From: Lewinellaceae bacterium SD302
GTDB lineage: Bacteria > Bacteroidota > Bacteroidia > Chitinophagales > Saprospiraceae
Reading direction: 5' to 3'
Assembly (NCBI GenBank): GCA_002591745.1
Contig: PDLQ01000013.1
Span: forward strand, 1-64,000
DNA length: 64,000 nt
Below are positions 48,489 to 56,535 of this stretch, piece after piece. Position 1 is the stretch's first letter; each line of letters opens with the position of its first letter. The position numbers and the translations under genes were made by a program. A model generated the notes under the pieces. It searched no databases. It was not told the origin of the DNA and was given only the letters and a program-made list of their open reading frames with translations.

Positions 48489-48764
48489 AAGCTTAAAGCT
48501 TGCTGGAATTCAGGAAATGACACGAAAAAGGCCCGGAAAGGCCGGGCCGCATAATCGTTATCTGGGATTGAAAATTAACTCATGACATTTGTTGGGCGTA
48601 GTATTTGGAATGGAGGGAGGCAGAAGTAACTCGCCTCCCTCAAGACATTCCTACACGCTAAGTTTTTGGGTGTTTTTCAGAGGAGTCGCAATTTTTAAAA
48701 GGGCTCATCCCCGGCAACTTGGAAATGCACGGAAACGAGCCTCGTAACGATAGATTGGAAGGGG

Positions 48765-51700
48765 TTATTCTTTAACAACTACGCCCGTCTGGATCAATTG
48801 CCCGGAGCGCAGGAGGCGGTAAGCGTAACGTCCGCTTGGCAGCGTCGTTAGGTCCAACTGGCTGCGGCTACCTCCGGCTAAGTTTCGTTGAATCAGTTGA
48901 CGACCGAAGACATCGTAGATAATCACTTCGGCACTTTGATGGTGCTCACTCAAATCCAGGTTCAGTAAGCCATTGGTCGGGCTGGGGTAGACCGGAATGG
49001 CCGCGCCCTGGGCTTGGAAGTTGACCGTACGGCTAGGCAGTAAATTGCGGTCGATGGTCTGACGGCTGGGTTCAGTGACGATCGGATCGTTAAAGTCGAA
49101 GTAGATAGAGGCGATATTTTCAATGATCGTACCATCCGCCAGGTCTGGTTGCTGAGCGATGGAGAAGTGGACGAAGCCGTGGCTGGCTGCTTCATTGGTC
49201 AGGCTGTCTACGAGCAGGATGTTTTCGAAAGTGAAAATCAGTTCGTTGCCTTCGATGTTGAGGCGGTAGGGGTGGCTGCTACTGCCACTGCTGAGGGTGT
49301 TTATATTCAAGACACTGGTATCGATGGTATCACGCACCACCACAGTGAAGGCCGTATCCGTACCCGTGTTCTGGAAGCGAATCTTGTAATCCATCGTTTG
49401 GTTGGGCAGAATGTCGTTGTCCGGGCCTACGCCGGCGGGGATGGCCTGTTTGTCATTGGGGTCATAGGCGGCGCTGGTTTGCTGGCAGTAGCGGTCTAGC
49501 CAGAGGTCACCATCCAGTAAGGAAAAGCCATTTACCAGGCCGCTGCTGAAGCCGCCACCGGGCAGCGTGCCACAGGCCTCGCTGATATCCAGTCCCTGAC
49601 TCAGGTAAGGAGCGAACTCCGGCAGATCGGTTTCCAGCCGATAGGTTCTGCCGTTGGCTGGTACGCTGAAGGGCATCGATTCACCGAATTCCAGGTCGAT
49701 GGGGGTGCTCATGTAGATCACCACGTCCTCGATGATGGTCAGGCTGATCTCACCAGTAGGGCCGCTACCGACGTTTTCTACCAGGAAGCGCACGCTGTCA
49801 CCGTCGCATTGAGCGCTTACTTTTAGCTCTCCGCCACCAAATGAAGGATTGTCAAATGAGCAATCCGTCTCGTAGGGGTAAATGGTGGCCGAGGCGCATA
49901 GGCTGGCACCTACTGGGTAGTCGCAGTCGATTTGGCCGGCGATCCAAAAGAAGCCACTCTCATTCGGGGCCAGGTCACCCAATTCAAAACGGTAAGTACC
50001 ACCGCCCAGATCCGTGTAAGGCAGGGTGCTGCTATTGGGTACAAAGGCCTGTTCGATGATTACATCTATGTAGGCATCTTCAGCTACGGCGGTGCCCTGG
50101 TTGTAGTAATCTACGACGAAAGTGTTGTTTTCGAAGCAGGGACGCAGGTTGAAGGAAGAGATCGTAACCGCCACTTCTGAACACTCGGCAAGTACGCCGA
50201 CCGTAGCTGTGTCCACCTCCGTGATATTCGTGGTGTCGGTTACCTCGAAGGGCATCGGAACGCAGTTGTCCCACAGTTCGGGGTTGCCTGGGGCGTGCCA
50301 TTCGTAGGTGTAGTTGCCTACGGGCAGCGATAGATAAGCGTTACCGTACTCTCCGACGGAAGCAGAGTGTTCCTGGTTGGTGACATCATTGGTGAATGTG
50401 ACAATCCAGTTGAGAAGGGGGTCGCCGGTAGGTATGCCGGAACAATTGTTTTGCTCGTCCTGAAAAACGGTAACGTTTACGTTGGCCAGAATGTAGCCAA
50501 GGTAGTGCAGGTCACAAGCAGTAACTGGTTGCTGCTGGGTGATTTCGATGTCCCGGCTGGTGTAGAAGTCGCCAACCGTCGGGTCGATCTCCAGATTAAC
50601 GGCGTCCACATCCTGGTTGGCGGCCAGACGAACGGTAAACAGAATGTCATCGTCGGCCAGTACGATACCTGATTCGTCCCAATCGATTAAGGTAGTCCGT
50701 AATCCTCCGTCCGGCAGTGTTTCGACGCTGATGGCAGCTACGTCATTAGGGAGATCCAATTGAACGTCTACGTAAGTGAAATCGTTGGCATCAAAACGTA
50801 GTGGCAAACCAGTGACCACCATACCGACAAAGTTATTGACGCGGATCGGAATTTCAATGATCTCATCGGTAGTGAAGGGACCGGCCGGGTTGTCCGGACA
50901 AAAGTCGACGAAGTTGTCTGGGTCGAAGGTACTGCCATCGCAAAAGTCATAGGTGCCTTCTACGTCGTCTAAAAAGGTAACTGTAGCGTTCCCTTCGTCT
51001 ACGAGAAGTTGAAGATTTGGGTTCGGGGAGGTTTGTATGGCGCTGAAATTAAAGGTGATGAGGCCTGCGCCATCCACTAGGCTCAGTGGTGTATCGTTGA
51101 CCCAGCTGACGAGAATTTGGCCCGGATTAGGTTCAGAAATGGTCAGGCCGGGACCGAGTTCTACTTGGGCTACCCATTCGTTATACTGCAATAGTGCGGC
51201 GTTGTATTGCAGTAGATAGGTAAAGCTGGTCACTTCGTTAAAGCCACTCCAGAAGATGCTCTGGCCAGTGATCGCGTCGCCAGCGTTGATCGGTCCGTCA
51301 GTGATGCTGGTACACATGGTCAATTCGAAATTATTGCCGGCCTGGCCGTCGTTGATCGGCTCGCCACAGTAAGTAGTCGGCAAGGTATTGGCATCGAGGC
51401 CAACGGCTTCCAGTGCATTCTCGCCGGCTGTAGCCAGAATGTTGAGGTTCATGAATGGAATGTCCGTATCGGCCGTGAAAGTGAGTGTGAAAAAGGCAGT
51501 GCCGTCAGGGTAGGTAATACCGGTAACTTGTGGATCGGTATAGACCATACGGATTTCACCGGGGGTTACGGCATTAAAGTCACTGGCGGCGGCTTCTACG
51601 CTGGTACCGCTCGAGAAACTAACGTCCTGCTCATCGAAGGCCAGGAAAAGCTGGAGTCCGATAATGTCGGTAATGCCAGTAGCGATCACGGGAATAGTAA

Positions 51701-51830
51701 TGGTCTGTCCGGAGGTAAATGGTCCGGCGGGTACTTCCGGACAGAGGTCGACAGTCTGGGAATAGATAACCGATGTCAACAGCATACTCAGGGCCAGGAA
51801 AAGGTGTTGTAGTAGAGATTTAATTTGCAT
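48765..51830 (-). CDS. Giant T9SS protein with three cohesin-like modules (1021 aa), module 4
   Basis: Signal peptide MQIKSLLQHLFLALSMLLTS. Three cohesin-like modules (about 27-480) each begin with a VDLCP/VDFCP-like strand and contain a GLQLFLAFDEQDVSF-like pattern. An Ig-like domain, a DUF11-like region (RPCFENNTFVVDYYNQG), the block AYDPNDK...IRFQNTGTDTA...NIASIYFDFNDPI and a T9SS sorting domain (VYPSPTNGLLNL, then TGVVVKE) follow. Cohesins are beta-sandwich modules that bind dockerins in cellulosomes; the resemblance here is by pattern only. It is divergent from helical paralog 4. The gap 48489-48764 to its end holds only a short GC-rich hairpin near 48530-48548. Confidence 0.88.
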   Translation of the reverse strand: MQIKSLLQHLFLALSMLLTSVIYSQTVDLCPEVPAGPFTSGQTITIPVIATGITDIIGLQLFLAFDEQDVSFSSGTSVEAAASDFNAVTPGEIRMVYTDPQVTGITYPDGTAFFTLTFTADTDIPFMNLNILATAGENALEAVGLDANTLPTTYCGEPINDGQAGNNFELTMCTSITDGPINAGDAITGQSIFWSGFNEVTSFTYLLQYNAALLQYNEWVAQVELGPGLTISEPNPGQILVSWVNDTPLSLVDGAGLITFNFSAIQTSPNPNLQLLVDEGNATVTFLDDVEGTYDFCDGSTFDPDNFVDFCPDNPAGPFTTDEIIEIPIRVNNFVGMVVTGLPLRFDANDFTYVDVQLDLPNDVAAISVETLPDGGLRTTLIDWDESGIVLADDDILFTVRLAANQDVDAVNLEIDPTVGDFYTSRDIEITQQQPVTACDLHYLGYILANVNVTVFQDEQNNCSGIPTGDPLLNWIVTFTNDVTNQEHSASVGEYGNAYLSLPVGNYTYEWHAPGNPELWDNCVPMPFEVTDTTNITEVDTATVGVLAECSEVAVTISSFNLRPCFENNTFVVDYYNQGTAVAEDAYIDVIIEQAFVPNSSTLPYTDLGGGTYRFELGDLAPNESGFFWIAGQIDCDYPVGASLCASATIYPYETDCSFDNPSFGGGELKVSAQCDGDSVRFLVENVGSGPTGEISLTIIEDVVIYMSTPIDLEFGESMPFSVPANGRTYRLETDLPEFAPYLSQGLDISEACGTLPGGGFSSGLVNGFSLLDGDLWLDRYCQQTSAAYDPNDKQAIPAGVGPDNDILPNQTMDYKIRFQNTGTDTAFTVVVRDTIDTSVLNINTLSSGSSSHPYRLNIEGNELIFTFENILLVDSLTNEAASHGFVHFSIAQQPDLADGTIIENIASIYFDFNDPIVTEPSRQTIDRNLLPSRTVNFQAQGAAIPVYPSPTNGLLNLDLSEHHQSAEVIIYDVFGRQLIQRNLAGGSRSQLDLTTLPSGRYAYRLLRSGQLIQTGVVVKE

Positions 51831-51991
51831 AGTTGAATTGTTCAGAGTCGGCGCAAATGCCTGGGATGGGATTATAATTTTGGCGGTTAGCTCAAATTAC
51901 TGGGTGGTTAATTATTTCGACGATACAAATATGCGACAAGCAAGCCCGGATCGAAAGTACAGAATTGAACATTTATAGGTTTACTAAAACA

Positions 51992-52002
51992 TTGCTACTT
52001 TG
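51992..52002 (+). promoter_or_regulatory. TTGCTACTTTG motif before helical paralog 4
   Basis: Reads TTGCTACTTTGTTAATCA, 31 bases before the ATG at 52034 and pointing to it. Confidence 0.65.
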
Positions 52003-52033
52003 TTAATCATCTGATATACATATATTTGCGGTA

Positions 52034-53440
52034 ATGAATTATAGTGTTTCAAAGCAGTTAACCACACTTCTTGGTAGCCTCGACCGCGAAGAAAAGTCGG
52101 GGATCAAGCAGTTTTTACGCTCTCCTCATCATAACCAGCGGGAGGAATTGACCGATTTTGCGGAAATTTTATTGGACTATCAAAGTAGCAAAGCTAGTAA
52201 TCAGAGGCGGCTGATCCGGCTCGCGGAACGAACAACCAAAGGCAAAGCCATCAAATGGCACCTGCTCAATAGCGACCTGCTGCGAAAGATCGAGGAATAC
52301 CTGACTGAGCGCAGTGAACGACTTCCCACATTGATTGGTCGCCAGTTAGACCTGAAGTACGGACTGCGTTCCCGCCAACAGCCCCAGCGCGTAGCTGCTG
52401 CCGCACGGCGGCTGAACAAACAGCTGGAAAAATTACCGGATGGCGTTACCCGCAGCCGTATCGACTACCAGGTCGCCTGGGAAGAACTGAGTGAACAATT
52501 AGCCGTCCGCAAACTCACGGCTGAAGCAGCTAATAGCGTCAGGGAATTGCACGAGCGCAGTACTTTACTGGAAGCCCTCCAACTGGCCTGTGAATCGCTA
52601 TCTACCCGTACGATCGACAGTGGTGCTCTAGCTCCCGGCTTGTTACCCATTTACCTCAATCACCTCGAATCCGGTCAGCTAATAGCGACTGATCGAGTAC
52701 TGGCCATCTATTACTACTGCTACCGGACAATGGAGAGCGTGGAGAATGAAGCGGCCTTCCATCAACTGCGGCAGCGACTGGTAGACTTGCCCTTACTGGA
52801 TGAAAGGGAAGCCACCGACATACTGCGCATGGCCATCAACGCCTGTATCCGCCGGGTGAACAACAACCGACCCGAGTTCAACGAAGTGGCCTTGGACCTA
52901 TACGACCTCGGGCTGGAAAAAACCTATTTACTGGACCATGGTCAACTATCCCGCTTCACTTACAGCAACGTGATCGCTCTGGCTTTAAAATCGGACAACC
53001 CGAGTCGTGCCCAGAGCTTTATGGAACGCTTCAGCTCCCTATTGCCTGCCGAGTTCGCCCAATCAACCGAAGCGCTCAATCGAGCACGCCTCGCTTACCA
53101 CGAAAAGAGATTGGGCGAAGCTATGGATTGGTTGCAATCTGCTAAAGATCAGGATGTTTTGACCACACTAAATATCCGAATACTACAAATGCGGGTCTAT
53201 TACGAACTGTCCGAATTTCGCCTCCTGGATGCCCACCTGGATGCCCTGGACATCTACCTCCGCCGGCGCAAAGATTCGTTGGATTACCACTATAAAGCCT
53301 ACCGGAATCTGGTGGGCTTCGTACGTCGCTTTCGCCGGCTCAATCCTTACGACGCCGAGGCACTGAAAGCATTTCGGGAAAAAGTGGCCAGTACGGAAGG
53401 ATTGCCGGAGCGGGGGTGGCTGGTGGGAATTGCGGGTTGA
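52034..53440 (+). CDS. Helical module protein, paralog 4 (unknown function)
   Basis: A 468-residue helical protein without signal peptide, the only one of the four paralogs with an ATG start. It has the same landmarks: FLRSPHHNQREEL near the start, FTYSNVIALALKSDNPSRA, STEALNRARLAYHEKRLGEA, YLRRRKDSLDYHYKAYRN and a final GWLVGIAG. It is divergent from the cohesin-like giant at 48765-51830, 203 bases away. It is close to paralog 3 in sequence. Confidence 0.86.
   Translation: MNYSVSKQLTTLLGSLDREEKSGIKQFLRSPHHNQREELTDFAEILLDYQSSKASNQRRLIRLAERTTKGKAIKWHLLNSDLLRKIEEYLTERSERLPTLIGRQLDLKYGLRSRQQPQRVAAAARRLNKQLEKLPDGVTRSRIDYQVAWEELSEQLAVRKLTAEAANSVRELHERSTLLEALQLACESLSTRTIDSGALAPGLLPIYLNHLESGQLIATDRVLAIYYYCYRTMESVENEAAFHQLRQRLVDLPLLDEREATDILRMAINACIRRVNNNRPEFNEVALDLYDLGLEKTYLLDHGQLSRFTYSNVIALALKSDNPSRAQSFMERFSSLLPAEFAQSTEALNRARLAYHEKRLGEAMDWLQSAKDQDVLTTLNIRILQMRVYYELSEFRLLDAHLDALDIYLRRRKDSLDYHYKAYRNLVGFVRRFRRLNPYDAEALKAFREKVASTEGLPERGWLVGIAG
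52181..52191 (-). repeat. TTGCTACTTTG motif inside a gene
   Basis: Lies on the minus strand within the helical paralog 4 gene, encoding part of LDYQSSKAS. Confidence 0.5.
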
Positions 53441-53528
53441 TTCCCAGAGCGGTCGGATCGCTGTCCTTCCCTCCGGTTTTGCCAGGGGTGGAGAGGAGTG
53501 TTCCGATTATCTACTAAATGTTTTCATT

Positions 53529-54047
53529 TCATCTCCAGTGTACCCTCACTGGCTTATTCATCCACGGCAAACTGATGAACGATATGGACCAAGGTATATA
53601 AACAAGTAAAACGTCATAGCCTTTTTCTTCTACGGTCAATTCCCAGTGCTCCTCCGTAGCGTTGATTATGCTATCCCTGATCAAAAAGGTAGCCCGTAGA
53701 TTTTCTACCGTTGAGTTGCTCATTTTGTCCCAATTCTGCAAAATGGCGTTGAGTAGACTGTCCGAAGTGCTGCGTTCTTCGTCACTCATGTCAATGCCGT
53801 GGGGAACGGGAGTGCTCACGTCCAGTCCACACAGAATTTTGTTGAAAATGAGAAGGTGTTCTTCGGTTTCAGCTTGCCCACTCGCCAGATATTGCAGAAG
53901 GTGGACGCCACGGATGGCTGATGCTTCGTCTATGAATTGATCATCCTCGTTTAATAAACCGAGCCTGTTGAAATAGGTGGGTAGGTAAGCGCCCAAAATC
54001 ACTAAGCCGGCATTGTGCACAAACAGATCATTTTGAAATATCTCCAT
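53529..54047 (-). CDS. Contractile injection system tape-measure protein, C-terminal part only
   Basis: A 172-residue protein that resembles the conserved C-terminal region of the CIS tape-measure family of Bacteroidota: FVHNAGLVILGAYLP near the start, then AIRGVHLLQYLASG, FNKILCGLDV, LRATFLIRDS and VYIPWSISFISLPWM. Family members that I know carry a long variable N-terminal part, absent here. Directly upstream (54061-54230) lies a MITE-like inverted repeat with no coding frame continuing the protein. It is probably a truncated remnant, although the ATG and frame are intact. It ends the CIS gene run. Confidence 0.78.
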   Translation of the reverse strand: MEIFQNDLFVHNAGLVILGAYLPTYFNRLGLLNEDDQFIDEASAIRGVHLLQYLASGQAETEEHLLIFNKILCGLDVSTPVPHGIDMSDEERSTSDSLLNAILQNWDKMSNSTVENLRATFLIRDSIINATEEHWELTVEEKGYDVLLVYIPWSISFISLPWMNKPVRVHWR

Positions 54048-54060
54048 ATGATTTTCTAGT

Positions 54061-54230
54061 AGTTATACTCCCCTCGGGCACACCAGGTGATTTTTGACGG
54101 CCGCTTTTTCCGCCTGACTTCACCGCCGAGTCTTGCCGTAGCTATGGCTATGCCTTCATCTTGCCAGTTTGCCAGCCGATAAAATCAGCTCGTCAAATTT
54201 TCACCTCTTGTGCCCGAAGGGAGTATAGTT
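54061..54230. mobile_element. MITE-like element with long inverted ends
   Basis: Arms 54061-54099 and 54191-54230 are imperfect complements (shared core TATACTCCC-TCGGGCACA, then AGGTGA). The 90-base middle has no coding content. It sits between the tape-measure fragment and the PAAR gene. No flanking target duplication was clear. It could instead be a very large hairpin. Confidence 0.5.
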
Positions 54231-54232
54231 AT

Positions 54233-54532
54233 TTAACCTCCGATCATTACGGTAGGCACACCCAGCACTATAGTACCACCGTGGGCCGTAGTGTCACCCA
54301 TCCGCGCGGCCGGTTTTCCACCGATCATGACGGTAGCCGAACCCTTGACGATGCTATCCGGAGGACCTACGCAGCTGCACATGTCGCCCAGTACGGCGGC
54401 CGGCATTTTACCGATCAAAACAGTGGGTACGCCAGGACCGATCACGGGACCTCCTACGTGAGGAATCGGTGGGTTGCCCGGGGTGACCATCGGGCAAGTA
54501 TGCATGGAGGTAAGTGTTGCTGCTGGAGGCAT
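54233..54532 (-). CDS. PAAR-domain spike tip protein
   Basis: A 99-residue protein with the PAAR fold pattern: a Gly/Pro-rich beta repeat (PVIGPGVPTVLIGKMPAAVLG, shown in part) and the metal-site residues His, Cys and Cys (MHTCPM, DMCSC), then AARMGDTTAHGG. PAAR proteins cap the VgrG spike of contractile systems with a pointed zinc-binding tip. It is 10 bases after the VgrG gene. Confidence 0.93.
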   Translation of the reverse strand: MPPAATLTSMHTCPMVTPGNPPIPHVGGPVIGPGVPTVLIGKMPAAVLGDMCSCVGPPDSIVKGSATVMIGGKPAARMGDTTAHGGTIVLGVPTVMIGG

Positions 54533-54542
54533 AATATTAATT

Positions 54543-55802
54543 TTAGTTGATCATGACCATTGCGCCTTTCACCGTGGTCTGCCCACCGGCACTGAGTTCG
54601 GCTTTTGCGCCACCTTTTACGGTAGCACTTACTTGCCCGTTAGCGATCACGTTCAATCCATCAATGGAGACCTCTCCGCCGCTGGATTTGATGTCTATTT
54701 TTTGATTGGCTTTTAGTTTGATGTTGCCGGTGGCGTCCAGAGTGATGTCCCTGGTACTTTTCAGGTTAATCCCGGCAGCGGTCATTTCCATTTCGTTGCC
54801 GTGCTCATCCTTGAGTAAAATACTTCCGTCCCGATCCGATAACACACAAGTATTTCCATTCGGGGTGAGGATGTTCACTATATTTTCTTCGTCGTCCAGC
54901 TGTATTTTTAATCCGGATCTGGTTAGGATAGAAGACGCTGCCCCACTGGTAGCCATAGTGTGCGAAGGATGTAAGATGTCCGCCGAAAGCCCGAATCCCA
55001 CCTCGGTTTTCCAGTTTCCTTCCCGCAGCAGATGACGAACACGGGTAATTAAAACGTCACCATCAAAATGTTTACTAAAGCCACTTATATTAATTATAGT
55101 ATTGATCATGGGAATGGAACTGCCCTGGAACACCACTCGGCCGCTTTTTTGTTGATTGGATGCTAACGTCAATTCAATGTCGTTTATATCCATGCCGTTG
55201 GTAAGATTGAGTACTGAACTACCACTTTCCAGAGGTCTTTCTACCTTGACTACACCATCTTCGGGATAAACAATCATTCCATTTGCCGCGGCTCTTTTCA
55301 GGATGAAGTCCCAGTCTTTCTCTTGATACTGAATGAGTTGAGGAAACTCGTGACCGCTGTTCTCTACTTCACTGTCCAACCCATACTCACTAACGATTTG
55401 CTGGATGATCTGACTATCGGACAAGCTCTCAAAAGTATTGGACTTCATTTCTTTTGTCAGTTCGATTGCCTCATCTTGGCTGTGTAGTGACAGGACATGA
55501 TTGCCCGTGCCATTAGAACGAATGGACTGAGCGGTGATCAGGCCCTTAAATACCCTTCCGGTATTTTGTTCGTAGCCCAGCTTAATCTCAATTTCACTTC
55601 CCGGAATGAGCGCATTGTCCGTGCCAGGATTTAGTTTTTCACCCGGAACGATCGCTATGGCTACCGTTGCGCGGGGTATTGAGTTGACCTCACGACTCAC
55701 TTCGATGGAAATTACGTTGTACGCATCTGCGAGTGGCTTTCCATTGATAATGATCTCAAAATTGACCAATCCGGTGCTTTTTATAAGTTGAGTCTTGGAC
55801 AT
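54543..55802 (-). CDS. VgrG-like spike protein, OB-fold apparently missing
   Basis: A 419-residue spike protein. The N-terminal gp27-like domains are present (about 1-270: VNFEIIINGKPLADAYNVIS, then AANGMIVYPEDGVVKV, then WKTEVGFGLS). The C-terminal beta-helix-type tail is also present (about 290-419: SGLKIQLDDEENIVNI, then GQTTVKGAMVMIN). The OB-fold domain of about 140 residues normally found between them is replaced by a 15-residue linker (HPSHTMATSGAASS). Family members are usually near 580 residues. The joint is in frame. It lies in the CIS cluster between tube and PAAR genes. Confidence 0.87.
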   Translation of the reverse strand: MSKTQLIKSTGLVNFEIIINGKPLADAYNVISIEVSREVNSIPRATVAIAIVPGEKLNPGTDNALIPGSEIEIKLGYEQNTGRVFKGLITAQSIRSNGTGNHVLSLHSQDEAIELTKEMKSNTFESLSDSQIIQQIVSEYGLDSEVENSGHEFPQLIQYQEKDWDFILKRAAANGMIVYPEDGVVKVERPLESGSSVLNLTNGMDINDIELTLASNQQKSGRVVFQGSSIPMINTIINISGFSKHFDGDVLITRVRHLLREGNWKTEVGFGLSADILHPSHTMATSGAASSILTRSGLKIQLDDEENIVNILTPNGNTCVLSDRDGSILLKDEHGNEMEMTAAGINLKSTRDITLDATGNIKLKANQKIDIKSSGGEVSIDGLNVIANGQVSATVKGGAKAELSAGGQTTVKGAMVMIN

Positions 55803-55964
55803 AGCTTAGATAGACTTTAAATTATAGCTTGTTAGGTTTTCGGTTTTCTGGTCGGTTTCGAGGATTTTTGGCCCCAGTAAGGCAGCAAAACCGGCGTCCT
55901 ATTAAGCGATGGGTAGATGGACGTAATCAAAAAAAGTCATACTCGAAAACGGGCGTCATATACT

Positions 55965-56417
55965 TTAAGCAGCTTCGAATTCAAGTCCCTCGTGGACCAG
56001 TACGATCTCCTCTACGGCGACTTCACCGGTTTGAGCATTGAGATCGATACCGGAAATCTTCATCGGAAAGGCGTTCTTTAGTGTCCAGGTGAACATTGAC
56101 GTACCTGTTTCATCCAGTAACTGTATAGTAACTTTCTGTCTTTTGATGGCATTCGTAACCACCTCGTTGAAGTATTCACCTAAGCCTGATTCTTCGTCGA
56201 AAGTACCTTTTTTAAAAGTAACATCGGAGCCTTTGCGAATACCTGGCATGCTCACGGAGGAAAAATCCACGCTGTTGCCAGCACGATATTCAATGACATC
56301 AAGCTCGGTATCCAAACCGGAAACTTCCTGAAAAGCAATCTCCCCTAAATCACCGATGGTTACTTTGAAATGAAATTTCGGGACGGGCCACGGGTTACTT
56401 TGGGCTTCACCAGCCAT
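55965..56417 (-). CDS. CIS/phage tail tube protein
   Basis: The ATG at 56417 gives a 150-residue protein of the T4 gp19-like tube family (PVPKFHFKVTIGDLGEIAFQ, then EVSGLDTELDVIEYRAG, then FPMKISGIDLNAQTGEVAVE). The length is typical of injection system tubes. It forms the inner tube through which cargo passes. It is 118 bases after the sheath gene. A gap of 162 bases to the VgrG gene holds no feature that I can see. Confidence 0.93.
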   Translation of the reverse strand: MAGEAQSNPWPVPKFHFKVTIGDLGEIAFQEVSGLDTELDVIEYRAGNSVDFSSVSMPGIRKGSDVTFKKGTFDEESGLGEYFNEVVTNAIKRQKVTIQLLDETGTSMFTWTLKNAFPMKISGIDLNAQTGEVAVEEIVLVHEGLEFEAA

Positions 56418-56535
56418 AATTATGAAATTTTGAATTGTTGGATTGATTTGGACTTCAAGTCTGCCTGGCCTGACGGAAAGGCGGACGGGGTAGCAGTGCT
56501 GAAAGGCATCCGAAAAATGGTTAACTCGTGATGTT

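Noticed and set aside
52021-52028. TATATTTG as the promoter of helical paralog 4
   Set aside because: It fits TAnnTTTG but lies only 6 bases before the ATG, leaving no leader; the upstream TTGCTACTTTG word is better placed.
54048-54232. Missing 5' part of the tape-measure gene hidden in the upstream gap
   Set aside because: The gap is a long inverted repeat, and I saw no frame continuing the protein.
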